Assembly: GCF_030816115.1 (NCBI RefSeq)
Contig: NZ_JAUSXQ010000001.1
Coordinates: 3,639,001 to 3,703,000, forward strand
Length of the DNA: 64,000 bases
Reading direction: 5' to 3'
Source: Chryseobacterium sp. W4I1
GTDB taxonomy: Bacteria; Bacteroidota; Bacteroidia; Flavobacteriales; Weeksellaceae
The notes below the pieces were generated by a model. That model ran no database searches and was not told the origin of the DNA. It saw only the letters and a program-made list of their open reading frames with translations. The number at the start of each line of letters is the position of its first letter. The first letter of the stretch is position 1. Both the position numbers and the translations under genes were made by a program. Positions 49,492 through 59,000 of this stretch are shown here, in pieces.

Positions 49492-50316
49492 ATGCCTACA
49501 TTACGGTCATATTATTATAAACTTCCTCCCGGACTTAGGCTTTTGGGGAGAAAAATTTATTATTTCCCGATAGATCTCTATGAAGGAATTACCGGAAAAA
49601 GATCTAAAAATGAACCTAAAAAAGGGGATATCTATGTAGGCGGCAGCGACTTTATTCCTCATGGGATCCGTCAGGTTAATGCACTCAAAAAATATATCGG
49701 ATTACAAAATACAGATCACGTTCTGGATATAGGCTGCGGGATCGGAAGAACGGCAGTTGCTTTAACAGGAGTGATTGACAAAGGAACTTATGACGGTTTT
49801 GATGCTGTGGAAAAAGGAATCAGCTGGTGCAATAAAAATATCGGCACAAAACATCCGAATTTTAAGTTCAAGTTTACCCCGATTTATAATGATTTGTATA
49901 ATACTTTCAGCCAGAAGGCAGAGAATTTTACATTTCCTTATGATGATGCACAGTTTGATAAGGCATTCCTGTTCTCGGTATTTACCCATATGCAGATACC
50001 TGAGATTAAAAGATATCTGAATGAGATCAGCAGAGTTTTGAACAGTACCGGACAGTGTTTAGCGACATTTTTTCTGTATGATGATTCTAAAACAGAATAT
50101 GGCACCATGCCTTTCCCTCATCAGTATGAAGGGTACAGGCTCATGGATGATAAAGTGACAGCAGCCAATATTGCGGTAAGCATTCCCTTACTGAACCAGA
50201 TGGCTGCCGAAGCAGGATTAAAAGTAACCACTATAAAAGGAGGATTCTGGAGAACAGATGTAGAAAAGGATGGTGCTGATGAATTCCAGGATATCGTTGT
50301 ATTCAATAAAATCTAA
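49492..50316 (+). CDS. Class I SAM-dependent methyltransferase
   Basis: This 274-residue protein shows SAM motif I as HVLDIGCGIGRTAVALTG, an acidic residue pattern at motif II (YDGFDAVEKGISWC) and a later FDKAFLFSVFTHMQIPEIKRYLNEISRVLN, typical of the Methyltransf_11/25 group. The substrate is unknown. It starts 3 nt after the pgi stop, and folD follows after 21 nt. Confidence 0.85.
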   Translation: MPTLRSYYYKLPPGLRLLGRKIYYFPIDLYEGITGKRSKNEPKKGDIYVGGSDFIPHGIRQVNALKKYIGLQNTDHVLDIGCGIGRTAVALTGVIDKGTYDGFDAVEKGISWCNKNIGTKHPNFKFKFTPIYNDLYNTFSQKAENFTFPYDDAQFDKAFLFSVFTHMQIPEIKRYLNEISRVLNSTGQCLATFFLYDDSKTEYGTMPFPHQYEGYRLMDDKVTAANIAVSIPLLNQMAAEAGLKVTTIKGGFWRTDVEKDGADEFQDIVVFNKI

Positions 50317-50337
50317 ATAAAAGTAAAAAAAGTAAAA

Positions 50338-51222
50338 ATGGCAGAAATTCTTGACGGACTTAAAGTATCCAAAGAAATAAAGGCAGAGATCAAGGTTGAA
50401 GTGGAAAAGATCCTTGAAAGCAAGAAAAGAGCGCCGCATTTGGTGGCAATTCTTGTAGGAAACAATGGAGCCAGTAAAGCGTATGTAAACAGTAAAGTGA
50501 AAGACTGTGAAGAAGTAGGCTTTCAATCCAGCTTAATCAAATTTCCAAGCACTGTTTCTGAATCTGAATTATTGGAAAAGATTGATGAGCTTAATAAATC
50601 CAAAGCGGTGGATGGTTTCATTGTACAGCTTCCATTACCTGATCAGATCGACCAGGAAAAAATTATTCTGGCTATTGATCCAAGAAAAGATGTAGATGGC
50701 TTCCATCCTGAAAATTTCGGAAAAATGGCTTTGGAAATGGACACTTTCCTTCCTGCCACTCCTTTCGGAATTTTAACATTACTGGAAAGATACAATATTG
50801 AAACCAAAGGAAAAGACTGCGTTATCATTGGAAGAAGCAAGATTGTAGGGAGACCTATGAGCATCCTGATGGGAAGAAAAGACTTCCCGGGGAATTCTAC
50901 CGTGACTTTGACGCATTCTTACACTAAAGACATTGAAGAATATACTAGAAAAGCAGACATCGTTATTACAGCTTTAGGTGATCCCCACTTCTTAAAAGGA
51001 GATATGATCAAAGACGGCGCAGTAATCGTAGATGTAGGTATCACAAGAGTAGATGATGATTCTGCAAAAGGATATTACCTTGCCGGTGATGTGGATTTTG
51101 ACAGCTGTGCAGCCAAAGCAAGCTGGATCACACCAGTACCCGGAGGAGTAGGCCCTATGACCAGAGCCATGCTGATGAAGAATACCATCATCGCTTACAA
51201 AACCTCGGTCTATAACGACTAA
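50338..51222 (+). CDS. folD: Methylenetetrahydrofolate dehydrogenase/cyclohydrolase FolD
   Basis: This 294-residue bifunctional enzyme interconverts 5,10-methylene-, methenyl- and 10-formyl-tetrahydrofolate. VDGFIVQLPLP, DVDGFHPENFGKM, GRSKIVGRPMS and PVPGGVGPMTRAML are its signature segments, and the active-site Lys lies in AYVNSKVKDCEE. It is 6 nt upstream of queE. Confidence 0.96.
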   Translation: MAEILDGLKVSKEIKAEIKVEVEKILESKKRAPHLVAILVGNNGASKAYVNSKVKDCEEVGFQSSLIKFPSTVSESELLEKIDELNKSKAVDGFIVQLPLPDQIDQEKIILAIDPRKDVDGFHPENFGKMALEMDTFLPATPFGILTLLERYNIETKGKDCVIIGRSKIVGRPMSILMGRKDFPGNSTVTLTHSYTKDIEEYTRKADIVITALGDPHFLKGDMIKDGAVIVDVGITRVDDDSAKGYYLAGDVDFDSCAAKASWITPVPGGVGPMTRAMLMKNTIIAYKTSVYND

Positions 51223-51228
51223 TTTAAA

Positions 51229-51858
51229 ATGAACAAAGAAGAAGATATTTTATTAAAAGAAGGTAAAATGCTCCCTGTAATGGAGCATTTTTACACTCTT
51301 CAGGGAGAAGGAGCACACACTGGAAAAGCGTCTTATTTTATCAGATTAGGAGGTTGCGACGTGGGGTGTCATTGGTGTGATGTAAAAGAAAGCTGGGATC
51401 CCACTTTACATCCATTGATGAATGCTGAGGAAATAGCTGAAACAGCTGCAAAACACAGTAAAACAATTGTTCTTACAGGCGGAGAGCCGCTTATGTGGAA
51501 CCTTGATATCCTGACAGGCAAATTAAAGGAACTCGGATGTACCATCCATATTGAAACTTCGGGGGCTTATCCTTTGAGTGGGCATATTGACTGGATCACC
51601 CTTTCGCCGAAGAAGACAGGACTGCCGAAAGAAGAGATTTACGAGAAGGCAAGCGAACTTAAAGTGATTATTTTCAATCAGCACGATTTTACATTTGCAC
51701 AGGAACAAGCAGCAAAGGTTTCCCAAAACTGTAAGCTGTATATGCAAAGCGAATGGAGCAAGCGGGATGAAATGTATCCAAAAATCACTGATTTTATTTT
51801 AGCCCATCCGGAATGGCAGGCTTCGGTTCAGACCCATAAATACCTGAATATTCCGTAA
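51229..51858 (+). CDS. queE: 7-carboxy-7-deazaguanine synthase QueE
   Basis: This 209-residue radical SAM enzyme makes 7-carboxy-7-deazaguanine for queuosine. The cluster motif is C43-x3-C47-x2-C50 (GGCDVGCHWCDVKESWD), and the substrate-binding start YTLQGEGAHTGKAS and TGGEPLMW are typical. Other queuosine genes are not in the window. It is co-transcribed with folD (6-nt gap). Confidence 0.94.
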   Translation: MNKEEDILLKEGKMLPVMEHFYTLQGEGAHTGKASYFIRLGGCDVGCHWCDVKESWDPTLHPLMNAEEIAETAAKHSKTIVLTGGEPLMWNLDILTGKLKELGCTIHIETSGAYPLSGHIDWITLSPKKTGLPKEEIYEKASELKVIIFNQHDFTFAQEQAAKVSQNCKLYMQSEWSKRDEMYPKITDFILAHPEWQASVQTHKYLNIP

Positions 51859-52032
51859 GATCATTTTTTAAATTCACAGAAATTCCGGCAGTATATTTTT
51901 TATTCATATGATTGTTTTTTTACCTGAAGCACTTTAAGTGACACGGCAAAAGTTTATAATATTCATAGAATCCCGGAATATACCGCAAAAAATATGTACA
52001 TTAGCTCTTAGTATCCGTTATAACACTGATAG

Positions 52033-53403
52033 ATGCAGAGAATTCGATACTCTAGATACCTGAAATCGATTATTGTTTTGCTTGACCTCATGGTTATAGC
52101 ATCTATCTTTATATTCTTTTTTATAAGCAGAAATGAGAGCTTGAGATATCATGAAGAAACCTGGTATCAGAATATATTTTCCCTGATATTGCTGTTTTTG
52201 TTCTGGATGCTGCTGAGTGGCAGAACAAAAATCTACAATATTCAGAGGAATCTTACCTATACTTTATTTCTGGAGCGTCTTTTAATTCATTTTCTGTTTT
52301 TCATACTGGGTGTTCTGCTGATTGGAAAAGTAAGTAAAAACGTATTCTTCAATTCTGACATTTACTGGCTCTCGTTTTATCTTTTTTTCTTTATTTTCCT
52401 GGCAAAATCGATAATTTATTTTACGATAAAATATTTCCGGTCACTCGGGATCAATTACAGGAATGTAATGTTTCTTGGAGAAACGAGCTCTACCGATATT
52501 TTGAAGAATATTTTTGAAAACAGAAAAGATTACGGATATAAAATATTTGACTACGAAAGCTCTGATATCAGCCCCGATCAATTGGTAGGTTTCTGGAAAA
52601 AAAACGGTATCCATACCTTATTTTTATCTACCGAAAATAGCTTCAGTGAAGGCGTAGAAACCGAGATCTTTAAGCTGGCCGAAGATAATAAGGTTCACGT
52701 CTCATTGATTCCAAGTATCACACAAAGTGATTTTTTTCTGTACGATTTAGGCTATATCCAGACACAGCCGATTCTCAGCCAGGCCAAATATCCTTTGGAT
52801 TTTTATTCTAATTTTCTGGTGAAAAGGGTTTTCGATTTTATTTTTTCTATTTTTATATTGATTACGATCTGTTCATGGCTATTCCCGATCATTGCAGTTT
52901 TAATAAAAGCAACTTCTAAGGGGCCTGTTTTTTTTATTCAAAAGAGATACGGCTTTCATGAAGAAGTCTTTTCCTGTCTGAAATTCAGGACCATGGTTGT
53001 GAATGATCAATCTGCCACGAAAACAACAGAAGAAAATGATTCGAGAATTACAAAAGTCGGAAAATTCCTGAGAAAGACAAGTCTTGATGAGCTTCCCCAG
53101 TTTATTAATGTTCTGAAAGGAGAAATGTCTATCGTAGGACCTCGCCCACATATGCTTTCGGTTGATAATTATTATAAGCCAAAGATCGGAAGATACAGCC
53201 TGAGAAGTATGGTGTCTCCTGGTATTACTGGTCTTGCGCAGGTAAGTGGATTACGTGGAGATTACGGAGATGTAGAAGTTGAAATGAAAAAAAGGATCTT
53301 AGCAGATACATTCTATGTAAGAAACTGGAGTTTTGTGTTAGATCTGGTAATTATTTTAAAGACCGTTTTATTAGTGATCACTGGCGATAAAAACGCAAAA
53401 TAA
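52033..53403 (+). CDS. Polyprenyl glycosylphosphotransferase (WcaJ-type sugar transferase)
   Basis: This 456-residue protein has four or five N-terminal membrane helices, a CoA-binding-like central domain, and a C-terminal bacterial sugar-transferase domain with KRVFDFIFSIF, SKGPVFFIQKRYGF, CLKFRTM, RKTSLDELPQFINVLKGEMSIVGPRPHM and GITGLAQVSG. It starts exopolysaccharide assembly by placing a sugar phosphate on undecaprenyl phosphate. The 174-nt gap before it holds nothing clear. Confidence 0.9.
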   Translation: MQRIRYSRYLKSIIVLLDLMVIASIFIFFFISRNESLRYHEETWYQNIFSLILLFLFWMLLSGRTKIYNIQRNLTYTLFLERLLIHFLFFILGVLLIGKVSKNVFFNSDIYWLSFYLFFFIFLAKSIIYFTIKYFRSLGINYRNVMFLGETSSTDILKNIFENRKDYGYKIFDYESSDISPDQLVGFWKKNGIHTLFLSTENSFSEGVETEIFKLAEDNKVHVSLIPSITQSDFFLYDLGYIQTQPILSQAKYPLDFYSNFLVKRVFDFIFSIFILITICSWLFPIIAVLIKATSKGPVFFIQKRYGFHEEVFSCLKFRTMVVNDQSATKTTEENDSRITKVGKFLRKTSLDELPQFINVLKGEMSIVGPRPHMLSVDNYYKPKIGRYSLRSMVSPGITGLAQVSGLRGDYGDVEVEMKKRILADTFYVRNWSFVLDLVIILKTVLLVITGDKNAK

Positions 53404-53498
53404 AGATTGAGGAATCATATTTGCTTCTAAGGTTAAATAAACCTCAGGGCTTATTGAGTCTTACCTTTAATTAAATAAAAAAAGTCTAATTTAGCAGC

Positions 53499-54251
53499 AT
53501 GTTAAAAAAGTTTTTCACAGCAGTAGGAGAATACATTATCCTTCTAGGTAAATCCTTGCAAAAGCCCCAGAAAATGAGGGTTTTTTGGAAGCTGTTCATG
53601 AGAGAAATCAATGATCTTGGCGTCAATTCTTTTGGGCTTGTGATCTTCACTTCTATATTTGTGGGGGCGGTAGTCGCTATCCAGATGTTCAATAATTTTG
53701 ATTCTTCCTCTTTTCCGATCCCGCCATCATTTGTGGGATATGCTACCAAGGCCGTTTTGGTTCTGGAATTTTCACCCACCATTATCAGTCTTATTCTAGC
53801 CGGTAAAGTAGGATCATATATTGCATCAAGTATTGGAACCATGCGAGTTTCCGAACAGATTGACGCATTAGATATCATGGGGGTTAATTCTCCCAATTTC
53901 CTTATACTTCCAAAAATTATCGCCTGTGTGATTTTCAATCCTATTCTTATTGCCATCAGTATTGTTTTCGGTATTGGCGGAGGGTATCTGGCCGGTATCC
54001 TGACGGGAAACTGGACTGAAAATGATTATATTGTAGGAATCCAGATGTATATGCCCAATCTATTTGTGTACTATGCATTCGTAAAAACTACGGTATTTGC
54101 CTTTATTATTGCCACAGTTCCTGCCTATTTCGGATATAATGTGAAAGGAGGATCGCTGGAAGTGGGTAGAGCGAGTACGCAGGCTGTAGTATGGACGATG
54201 GTATTTATTATCATTTCGGAATTAATTTTAACCCAATTAATATTAAGCTAA
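53499..54251 (+). CDS. MlaE-family ABC transporter permease
   Basis: This 250-residue protein has five to six membrane helices and the family segments GAVVAIQMFNNF, LEFSPTIISLILAGKVGS, EQIDALDIMGVNSPNFLILPKIIA and GYNVKGGSLEVGRAST. It is the inner-membrane permease of a lipid-transport ABC system. Its stop codon shares a base with the start of the ATPase gene. Confidence 0.93.
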   Translation: MLKKFFTAVGEYIILLGKSLQKPQKMRVFWKLFMREINDLGVNSFGLVIFTSIFVGAVVAIQMFNNFDSSSFPIPPSFVGYATKAVLVLEFSPTIISLILAGKVGSYIASSIGTMRVSEQIDALDIMGVNSPNFLILPKIIACVIFNPILIAISIVFGIGGGYLAGILTGNWTENDYIVGIQMYMPNLFVYYAFVKTTVFAFIIATVPAYFGYNVKGGSLEVGRASTQAVVWTMVFIIISELILTQLILS

Positions 54252-55066
54252 TGATTGAGGTAAAGGATCTTAAGAAAAGTTTTGATGATGTTGAAGTACT
54301 TAAGGGAATTTCAACAACGTTCGATAAAGGAAAAGTAAACTTAATTATCGGACAGAGTGGTTCTGGAAAAACAGTTTTTCTTAAAAGCTTATTGAATGTT
54401 TATCCGCCTTCTTCAGGAGAAATTCTTTTTGACGGAAAGGATATCAATATAATGAACAGAGAAGAGAAACAGCATTTACGGGCTGAAATAGGAACTTTAT
54501 TTCAGGGAAGTGCTTTGTTTGACTCTTTAACGGTGGAAGAAAATATTATGTTTCCACTGGATATGTTTACCAACCTGACTTTTAGAGAGAAAAAAAGAAG
54601 GGTTTTTGAGGTAATCGGAAGAGTGCATCTGGATAAGGCTAACAGAAAATTTCCTTCTGAGATTTCCGGAGGGATGCAGAAGCGTGTAGCCATCGCAAGA
54701 GCCATTGTAAACCACCCCAAATATTTGTTTTGTGACGAGCCCAATTCCGGGCTTGATCCCTATACTTCAAATGTTATTGATGATCTCCTTCTTGAGATTA
54801 CCAAAGAATATAATACAACGACTATCATTAATACCCATGATATGAACTCTGTGATGACCATTGGTGAGAAGATTGTATACCTGAGATTAGGAATCAAAGA
54901 GTGGGAAGGTAATAAAGACGGACTCATCACTGCAGGCAATAAAAATCTTATTGACTTCGTTTATTCTTCAGAACTCTTTAAAGAACTGAGAGAATATTTA
55001 CTTGAAAATAATAAAACGATTGAAAATACAATCCATAAAATAGATGATAATGAAAAAGGTACTTAG
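54251..55066 (+). CDS. MlaF-type ABC transporter ATP-binding protein
   Basis: I chose ATG 54251, which overlaps the permease stop and opens the standard ATPase start MIEVKDLKKSFDDVEVLKG; a longer frame from 54191 would reach back into the permease gene. This gives 271 residues. Walker A is GQSGSGKT, the signature SGGMQKRVAIARAI and Walker B YLFCDEPNSGLDP. It powers the MlaE permease. The next gene overlaps its 3' end. Confidence 0.93.
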   Translation: MIEVKDLKKSFDDVEVLKGISTTFDKGKVNLIIGQSGSGKTVFLKSLLNVYPPSSGEILFDGKDINIMNREEKQHLRAEIGTLFQGSALFDSLTVEENIMFPLDMFTNLTFREKKRRVFEVIGRVHLDKANRKFPSEISGGMQKRVAIARAIVNHPKYLFCDEPNSGLDPYTSNVIDDLLLEITKEYNTTTIINTHDMNSVMTIGEKIVYLRLGIKEWEGNKDGLITAGNKNLIDFVYSSELFKELREYLLENNKTIENTIHKIDDNEKGT

Positions 55067-55664
55067 TATAGCATTAATCGGGTTTTCAATGTTTGCATCT
55101 GCACAGATTTCACTGGCAGGTAAGGCAAACTTAATATTTCCAACAGGTTCTCCTTCCTGGAAAAACATTAAAGGAACGGTAAATGACGCTATTGAGGGAA
55201 CAGGAAAAAACAATGTAGGTTTCAATGCCGGGCTTTCATTAAAGGTTGGACTACCAGGTTCACTGTATGTAATGCCGGAATTATACTATACTCATTTCAA
55301 AAATGAGTTTACCACAGAAAATACTACTTTTGATGTGAAAAGCAACCGCCTTGATATGCCGGTTCTTTTAGGATATAACCTTCTTGGAAATATGCTTGGC
55401 GTTTTTGTTGGTCCTGTAGCCAGCTATAATCTTAGCAAAGACAATACATACAACGATTTCAAAGAAAACGTTAAAAACAATTTCACCGTCGGATACCAGT
55501 TTGGTGCTCAGCTTGAAATTAAAAAGCTGATCATCAATGCACGTTATGAAGGTTCATTCAGTAAAGACGAAAGGAACTTCATCAATAAAGTTTCGGGATC
55601 GGAGATCAGATATGATAACAGACCTAATCTTTTCCTAGTAGGTTTGGGCTATAAGTTTAAATAA
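55050..55664 (+). CDS. Small outer-membrane beta-barrel protein
   Basis: I chose ATG 55050, which opens the signal peptide MKKVLSIALIGFSMFASAQ; an ATG at 55044 is also in frame. The mature part of about 185 residues is a PorT/OmpX-like barrel (GNMLGVFVGPVASYN, NFTVGYQFGAQLEI ... LFLVGLGYKFK) ending in an aromatic residue plus K. The start lies inside the ATPase gene, so it belongs to the mla transcript. A partner role in lipid transport is inference. Confidence 0.8.
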   Translation: MKKVLSIALIGFSMFASAQISLAGKANLIFPTGSPSWKNIKGTVNDAIEGTGKNNVGFNAGLSLKVGLPGSLYVMPELYYTHFKNEFTTENTTFDVKSNRLDMPVLLGYNLLGNMLGVFVGPVASYNLSKDNTYNDFKENVKNNFTVGYQFGAQLEIKKLIINARYEGSFSKDERNFINKVSGSEIRYDNRPNLFLVGLGYKFK

Positions 55665-55684
55665 TTTGAAATAACAACTATAAA

Positions 55685-55716
55685 AAAACCCTCAATATCT
55701 TAGATTTGAGGGTTTT
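55685..55716. terminator. Bidirectional terminator after the mla operon
   Basis: AAAACCCTCAA and TTGAGGGTTTT pair. The hairpin overlaps the last codons of the facing gene. Confidence 0.85.
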
Positions 55717-56011
55717 GATTTTGGCTGCGAAGTTCGGCTTCACGTTTGGCAAGTTCTGCCGCCTGTTTTTCCAGATCTTCCTTATCTTTCTGAAGTTGTT
55801 TGAATTCTTTTCTTTTCTCTTCAGCTTTCAGGGCACTTCCTTTACTCACATATCCTACCATTCCGCCAATAATAAGTCCTATTCCTACTCCGGCCATCAC
55901 TCCCATCATATGTGAAATGGTAATTCCACCCACGGTAAAATCAGTGGTCAGATAAAAAAGCAATGCTGAAACGGCAAGCAATATAAGTCCGGTAATTGAT
56001 AAACTTTTCAT
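55700..56011 (-). CDS. Small membrane protein with coiled-coil tail
   Basis: This 103-residue protein has two membrane helices (about residues 6-21 and 35-54, the second Gly/Met-rich) and a charged C-terminal coiled coil (EEKRKEFKQLQKDKEDLEKQ). No known family is recognised. It is a single gene. Confidence 0.72.
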   Translation of the reverse strand: MKSLSITGLILLAVSALLFYLTTDFTVGGITISHMMGVMAGVGIGLIIGGMVGYVSKGSALKAEEKRKEFKQLQKDKEDLEKQAAELAKREAELRSQNQNPQI

Positions 56012-56040
56012 AAATATTGTGTTTAGTGGTTTACATTAAA

Positions 56041-56080
56041 AAAGCCTTACCCAATTTAGTGAAAAATTTAATAAGGCTTT
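56041..56080 (-). terminator. Terminator of the M48 protease gene
   Basis: AAAGCCTTA and TAAGGCTTT pair around an AT-rich loop, just downstream of the protease gene. Confidence 0.8.
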
Positions 56081-56097
56081 AACAAGATTAAAATTCT

Positions 56098-56904
56098 TTA
56101 TATTTTTCCACCTGCAGCTTTATAATATTCCAGAGCTTTTGGTAGGTCTTTATTAATATCTGAAATTCTGGTTTCCGGATTTGGGTGGGTAGAAAGGAAC
56201 TCCGGTTGTCTTGCTCCTGAAGCAGCAGATTCCATCCTGTTCCAGAAAGGAATGGCTTCTCTTGGATCATATCCTGCCATAGACATCAGATACAGTCCCA
56301 TTTCATCGGCTTCAGACTCCTGGCTTCTGCCGTATTTCAATAATGCTACCTGAGACCCAATAGGGTATACTTGTTGGAAAATACTAGCCCATTGTGAATT
56401 GGAAATTGTTCCTCCTAAAATAGAGCCGCCATACTGCGCTACCATGGCCTGAGAAATTCTTTCGTTACCATGTCCTGCTAAAGCGTGTGAAACTTCATGT
56501 CCCAAAACAACAGCAAGGCCATTGTCATTTTTTGTAACCGGAAGAATCCCTGTATATACAGCAACTTTTCCCCCAGGCATACACCATGCATTCAGTTCAC
56601 TGCTCTGAATCAGATTAAATTCCCAGTTGTAGTTCGCAAGATCTGCAGATCTTCCGATGCTTTGATAATATCTCTCGGCTGCACTTTTTATTCTGCTTCC
56701 TACACTCACTACTCTTTTGGCATCTGCAGTTCCTGAGATAATTTTAGATTTAGACAATGTCGTCTTATATTCCTGAGAAGACATAGTCAGTATTTCCGAA
56801 TTATTTGCAATCTGTAATGAAGATCTGCCTGTAATTGGATTGGTGGTACAAGCTGCGGTTGACAAAGCAACTGCTCCTATTCCTAATAGATGTGTAAATT
56901 TCAT
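56098..56904 (-). CDS. M48-family metalloprotease lipoprotein
   Basis: This 268-residue protein has a lipoprotein signal with Cys19 (STAACTTNP) and the M48 domain. The zinc motif is H136-E-x-x-H140 in LGHEVSHALAGHGNERIS, and the third ligand Glu lies in SQESEADEMGLYLM. It resembles LoiP/BepA-like envelope proteases that remove misfolded outer-membrane proteins. It stands alone. Confidence 0.92.
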   Translation of the reverse strand: MKFTHLLGIGAVALSTAACTTNPITGRSSLQIANNSEILTMSSQEYKTTLSKSKIISGTADAKRVVSVGSRIKSAAERYYQSIGRSADLANYNWEFNLIQSSELNAWCMPGGKVAVYTGILPVTKNDNGLAVVLGHEVSHALAGHGNERISQAMVAQYGGSILGGTISNSQWASIFQQVYPIGSQVALLKYGRSQESEADEMGLYLMSMAGYDPREAIPFWNRMESAASGARQPEFLSTHPNPETRISDINKDLPKALEYYKAAGGKI

Positions 56905-57010
56905 AGTTCGAGTGTTAATAATTCAACATTTACAATTTTTATTCCAAAATGGTTGAGAAGGGATATATTTGCATACATTTTGCTATTTAAATTTAACAAT
57001 AATTACGGTT

Positions 57011-57562
57011 ATGAAAAAGTATATTTCACTTATATTTATTTTTGGATTTCTTTTTTTCTTTCAGAGCTGCTCTTCACAAGCCTCATTAGATTCCAAAACA
57101 GTAGATGCATTGGTAGATTCTCAGGAATTTACATTTTATGCACAGCGCGCCAATCCTACTAATTATGATGTAATTAATGTCATGAACTCAATACCGAATT
57201 CTACATCAACCAGGATTTTGGATCTTAATGGTGATTATACAATTGCAATCGATAAAAACAATCTTGAGGTGGTACTTCCTTATTTCGGAAGAATATTCAC
57301 TTCTACTTTCGGAGATAGAGATAAAAATAGCTACAGATTCACTTCAAAAGATTTCACTTTTAATAAATCACAGAATAAAAAGGGAAACTGGACGGTAAAA
57401 ATTAAGCCTAATGACGTAACAAACGTTGATGAGATTATTATAGAAGTTTTTAAAAATGGTAAAGCATTTGTTTCTATGAGAAGTAATGACAGACAGCCGA
57501 TCACCTATGACGGTTATGTTTCAAAGAATGAAGAAAAGCCGAAAGAGAAAGAAAAACTTTAA
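57011..57562 (+). CDS. DUF4251 protein
   Basis: I chose ATG 57011 (183 aa) because it opens a lipoprotein signal with SC(S)S near residue 19-20 (FFFQSCSSQ); a longer frame from 56969 would add 14 residues ahead of the signal. The body has the DUF4251 pattern: VDSQEFTFYAQRANPTN, LNGDYTIAIDKNNLEVVLPYFGR and a C-terminal beta part, then a Lys/Glu tail. The function of the family is unknown. It ends in a 4-nt overlap with the facing meaB gene. Confidence 0.82.
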   Translation: MKKYISLIFIFGFLFFFQSCSSQASLDSKTVDALVDSQEFTFYAQRANPTNYDVINVMNSIPNSTSTRILDLNGDYTIAIDKNNLEVVLPYFGRIFTSTFGDRDKNSYRFTSKDFTFNKSQNKKGNWTVKIKPNDVTNVDEIIIEVFKNGKAFVSMRSNDRQPITYDGYVSKNEEKPKEKEKL

Positions 57563-58548
57563 TCTGAACCTTTAGATAAAAATTTTTCAACAAATAATTT
57601 TGCTTCAGTACTGGGATTAGAAACCATTTCCGAAGCATTTTTTTTGTGCTGAATATAAGCTTCTTCTACTGAACTGCTTTTTTTCATCATAGACAGGATG
57701 TACTCCTGCACCCAATATTCAAAACGCTTTTCTCCCTGCTGGATACGTACTTCCTGAAAACGCCCGGTTTTCTTTTTTAAGCTGATGAATTCATCAATTT
57801 TACTAAAAACCTCATCCAGACCTTCATTGTAAAGAGCAGATCCCAGGAGTACAGGTATTTTCCAGCCCTTTTCTTTGGGTGGAATAAAATCCAATGCCCG
57901 TTTTAGTTCCAGTCTGGTATTTTTTGCTTTCTGCAGATTGTCTTTTTCTACTTTATTAATGAAGATAAGATCCACCATTTCCATAATTCCACGCTTAATT
58001 CCCTGCAGTTCATCTCCGCCACCAATAATCTTCAGAAATAGGAATACATCGGTGATGTCAGCTACCAGCACCTCAGACTGCCCTACTCCAACGGTTTCGA
58101 TCAGAATATAATCATATCCGGCAGCTTCACAAATCATCATGGTTTCAAAAGTGGTATTGGCAACACCACCAAGAAATCCTGAACTGGGAGAAGGACGTAT
58201 GAACGCATTTTCTTCTTTGGCAAGCTCTTCCATTCTTGTTTTATCACCTAAAATACTTCCTTTATTGATGGAAGAACTGGGATCAATAGCGAGAACTGCT
58301 ACCTTTTTACCATTGGCAATAACCAGCCTTCCGAAGTTTTCAATAAAAGTAGATTTTCCAGCACCGGGAACTCCGGTGATCCCTACCCTGACTGAGTTTC
58401 CTGTAAAAGGCATTATTTTCTTCAGAAGTTCTTCTGCCTGAGCCCTGTGCTCAGCTTTTTTACTTTCAACTAATGTAATAGCTTTTGCGATCAGGCGTTT
58501 GTTGCCTGACCGTATTCCTTCGATTAGTTCTTCTGTAGAAAATTTCAT
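57559..58548 (-). CDS. meaB: MeaB-family GTPase
   Basis: This 329-residue P-loop GTPase has Walker A GVPGAGKS at residues 59-66, DPSSSINKGSILGDKTRM, IETVGVGQSE and NKVEKDN. It chaperones B12-dependent methylmalonyl-CoA mutase by guarding its cofactor. No mutase gene is in the window. It stands alone. Confidence 0.93.
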   Translation of the reverse strand: MKFSTEELIEGIRSGNKRLIAKAITLVESKKAEHRAQAEELLKKIMPFTGNSVRVGITGVPGAGKSTFIENFGRLVIANGKKVAVLAIDPSSSINKGSILGDKTRMEELAKEENAFIRPSPSSGFLGGVANTTFETMMICEAAGYDYILIETVGVGQSEVLVADITDVFLFLKIIGGGDELQGIKRGIMEMVDLIFINKVEKDNLQKAKNTRLELKRALDFIPPKEKGWKIPVLLGSALYNEGLDEVFSKIDEFISLKKKTGRFQEVRIQQGEKRFEYWVQEYILSMMKKSSSVEEAYIQHKKNASEMVSNPSTEAKLFVEKFLSKGSD

Positions 58549-58688
58549 TGATTCAAAAGTATAAAAATAACCTTCAAACTCCCATACAAACAGGTATTAA
58601 TTTTATTTCTTCTAAATTAAAACTAGAGGACGTCTCGTCAACGGGAGACTGAAATTCTTACATTTGTTATAAATCAAAATTGAGAAAT

Positions 58689-58979
58689 ATGAAAAAAATA
58701 TCTGCTGCTGCATTATTTACCTTTATTTTACTGGCTTCCTGTACTCCAAAGGTTTCTACAGCCGGTCCCATAGGCCCTGCCGTTTCTACTGCAGAACAAA
58801 TGGCACAGGGAAAAACGATCTTTGAAAATGCATGCGGAAGATGTCATAAACTACCGGATCCTACATCTCATACTTCTGTACAGTGGGTGGGAATTATGAA
58901 TTCGATGGCTCCCAAAGCGAAGCTTACGGACGAACAGCATCAATGGGTTTATGACTATATTGTTTCTGTTAAAAAATAA
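58689..58979 (+). CDS. Small cytochrome c lipoprotein (first of tandem pair)
   Basis: I chose ATG 58689 (96 aa), which opens MKKISAAALFTFILLASC, a lipoprotein signal. One haem motif CGRCHK follows, and a Met ligand is likely in NSMAPKAKL. It is a mono-haem class I type cytochrome and shares GKT(I/V)FEN and DEQHQ with its neighbour, from which it likely arose by tandem duplication. The role is electron carriage in the periplasm. Confidence 0.85.
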   Translation: MKKISAAALFTFILLASCTPKVSTAGPIGPAVSTAEQMAQGKTIFENACGRCHKLPDPTSHTSVQWVGIMNSMAPKAKLTDEQHQWVYDYIVSVKK

Positions 58980-59000
58980 CATCAACTCAAAAATAGGGAT

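Noticed and set aside
53486..53956. Long minus-strand ORF over mlaE
   Set aside because: It mirrors the mlaE reading frame; mlaE motifs and coupling to mlaF are decisive.
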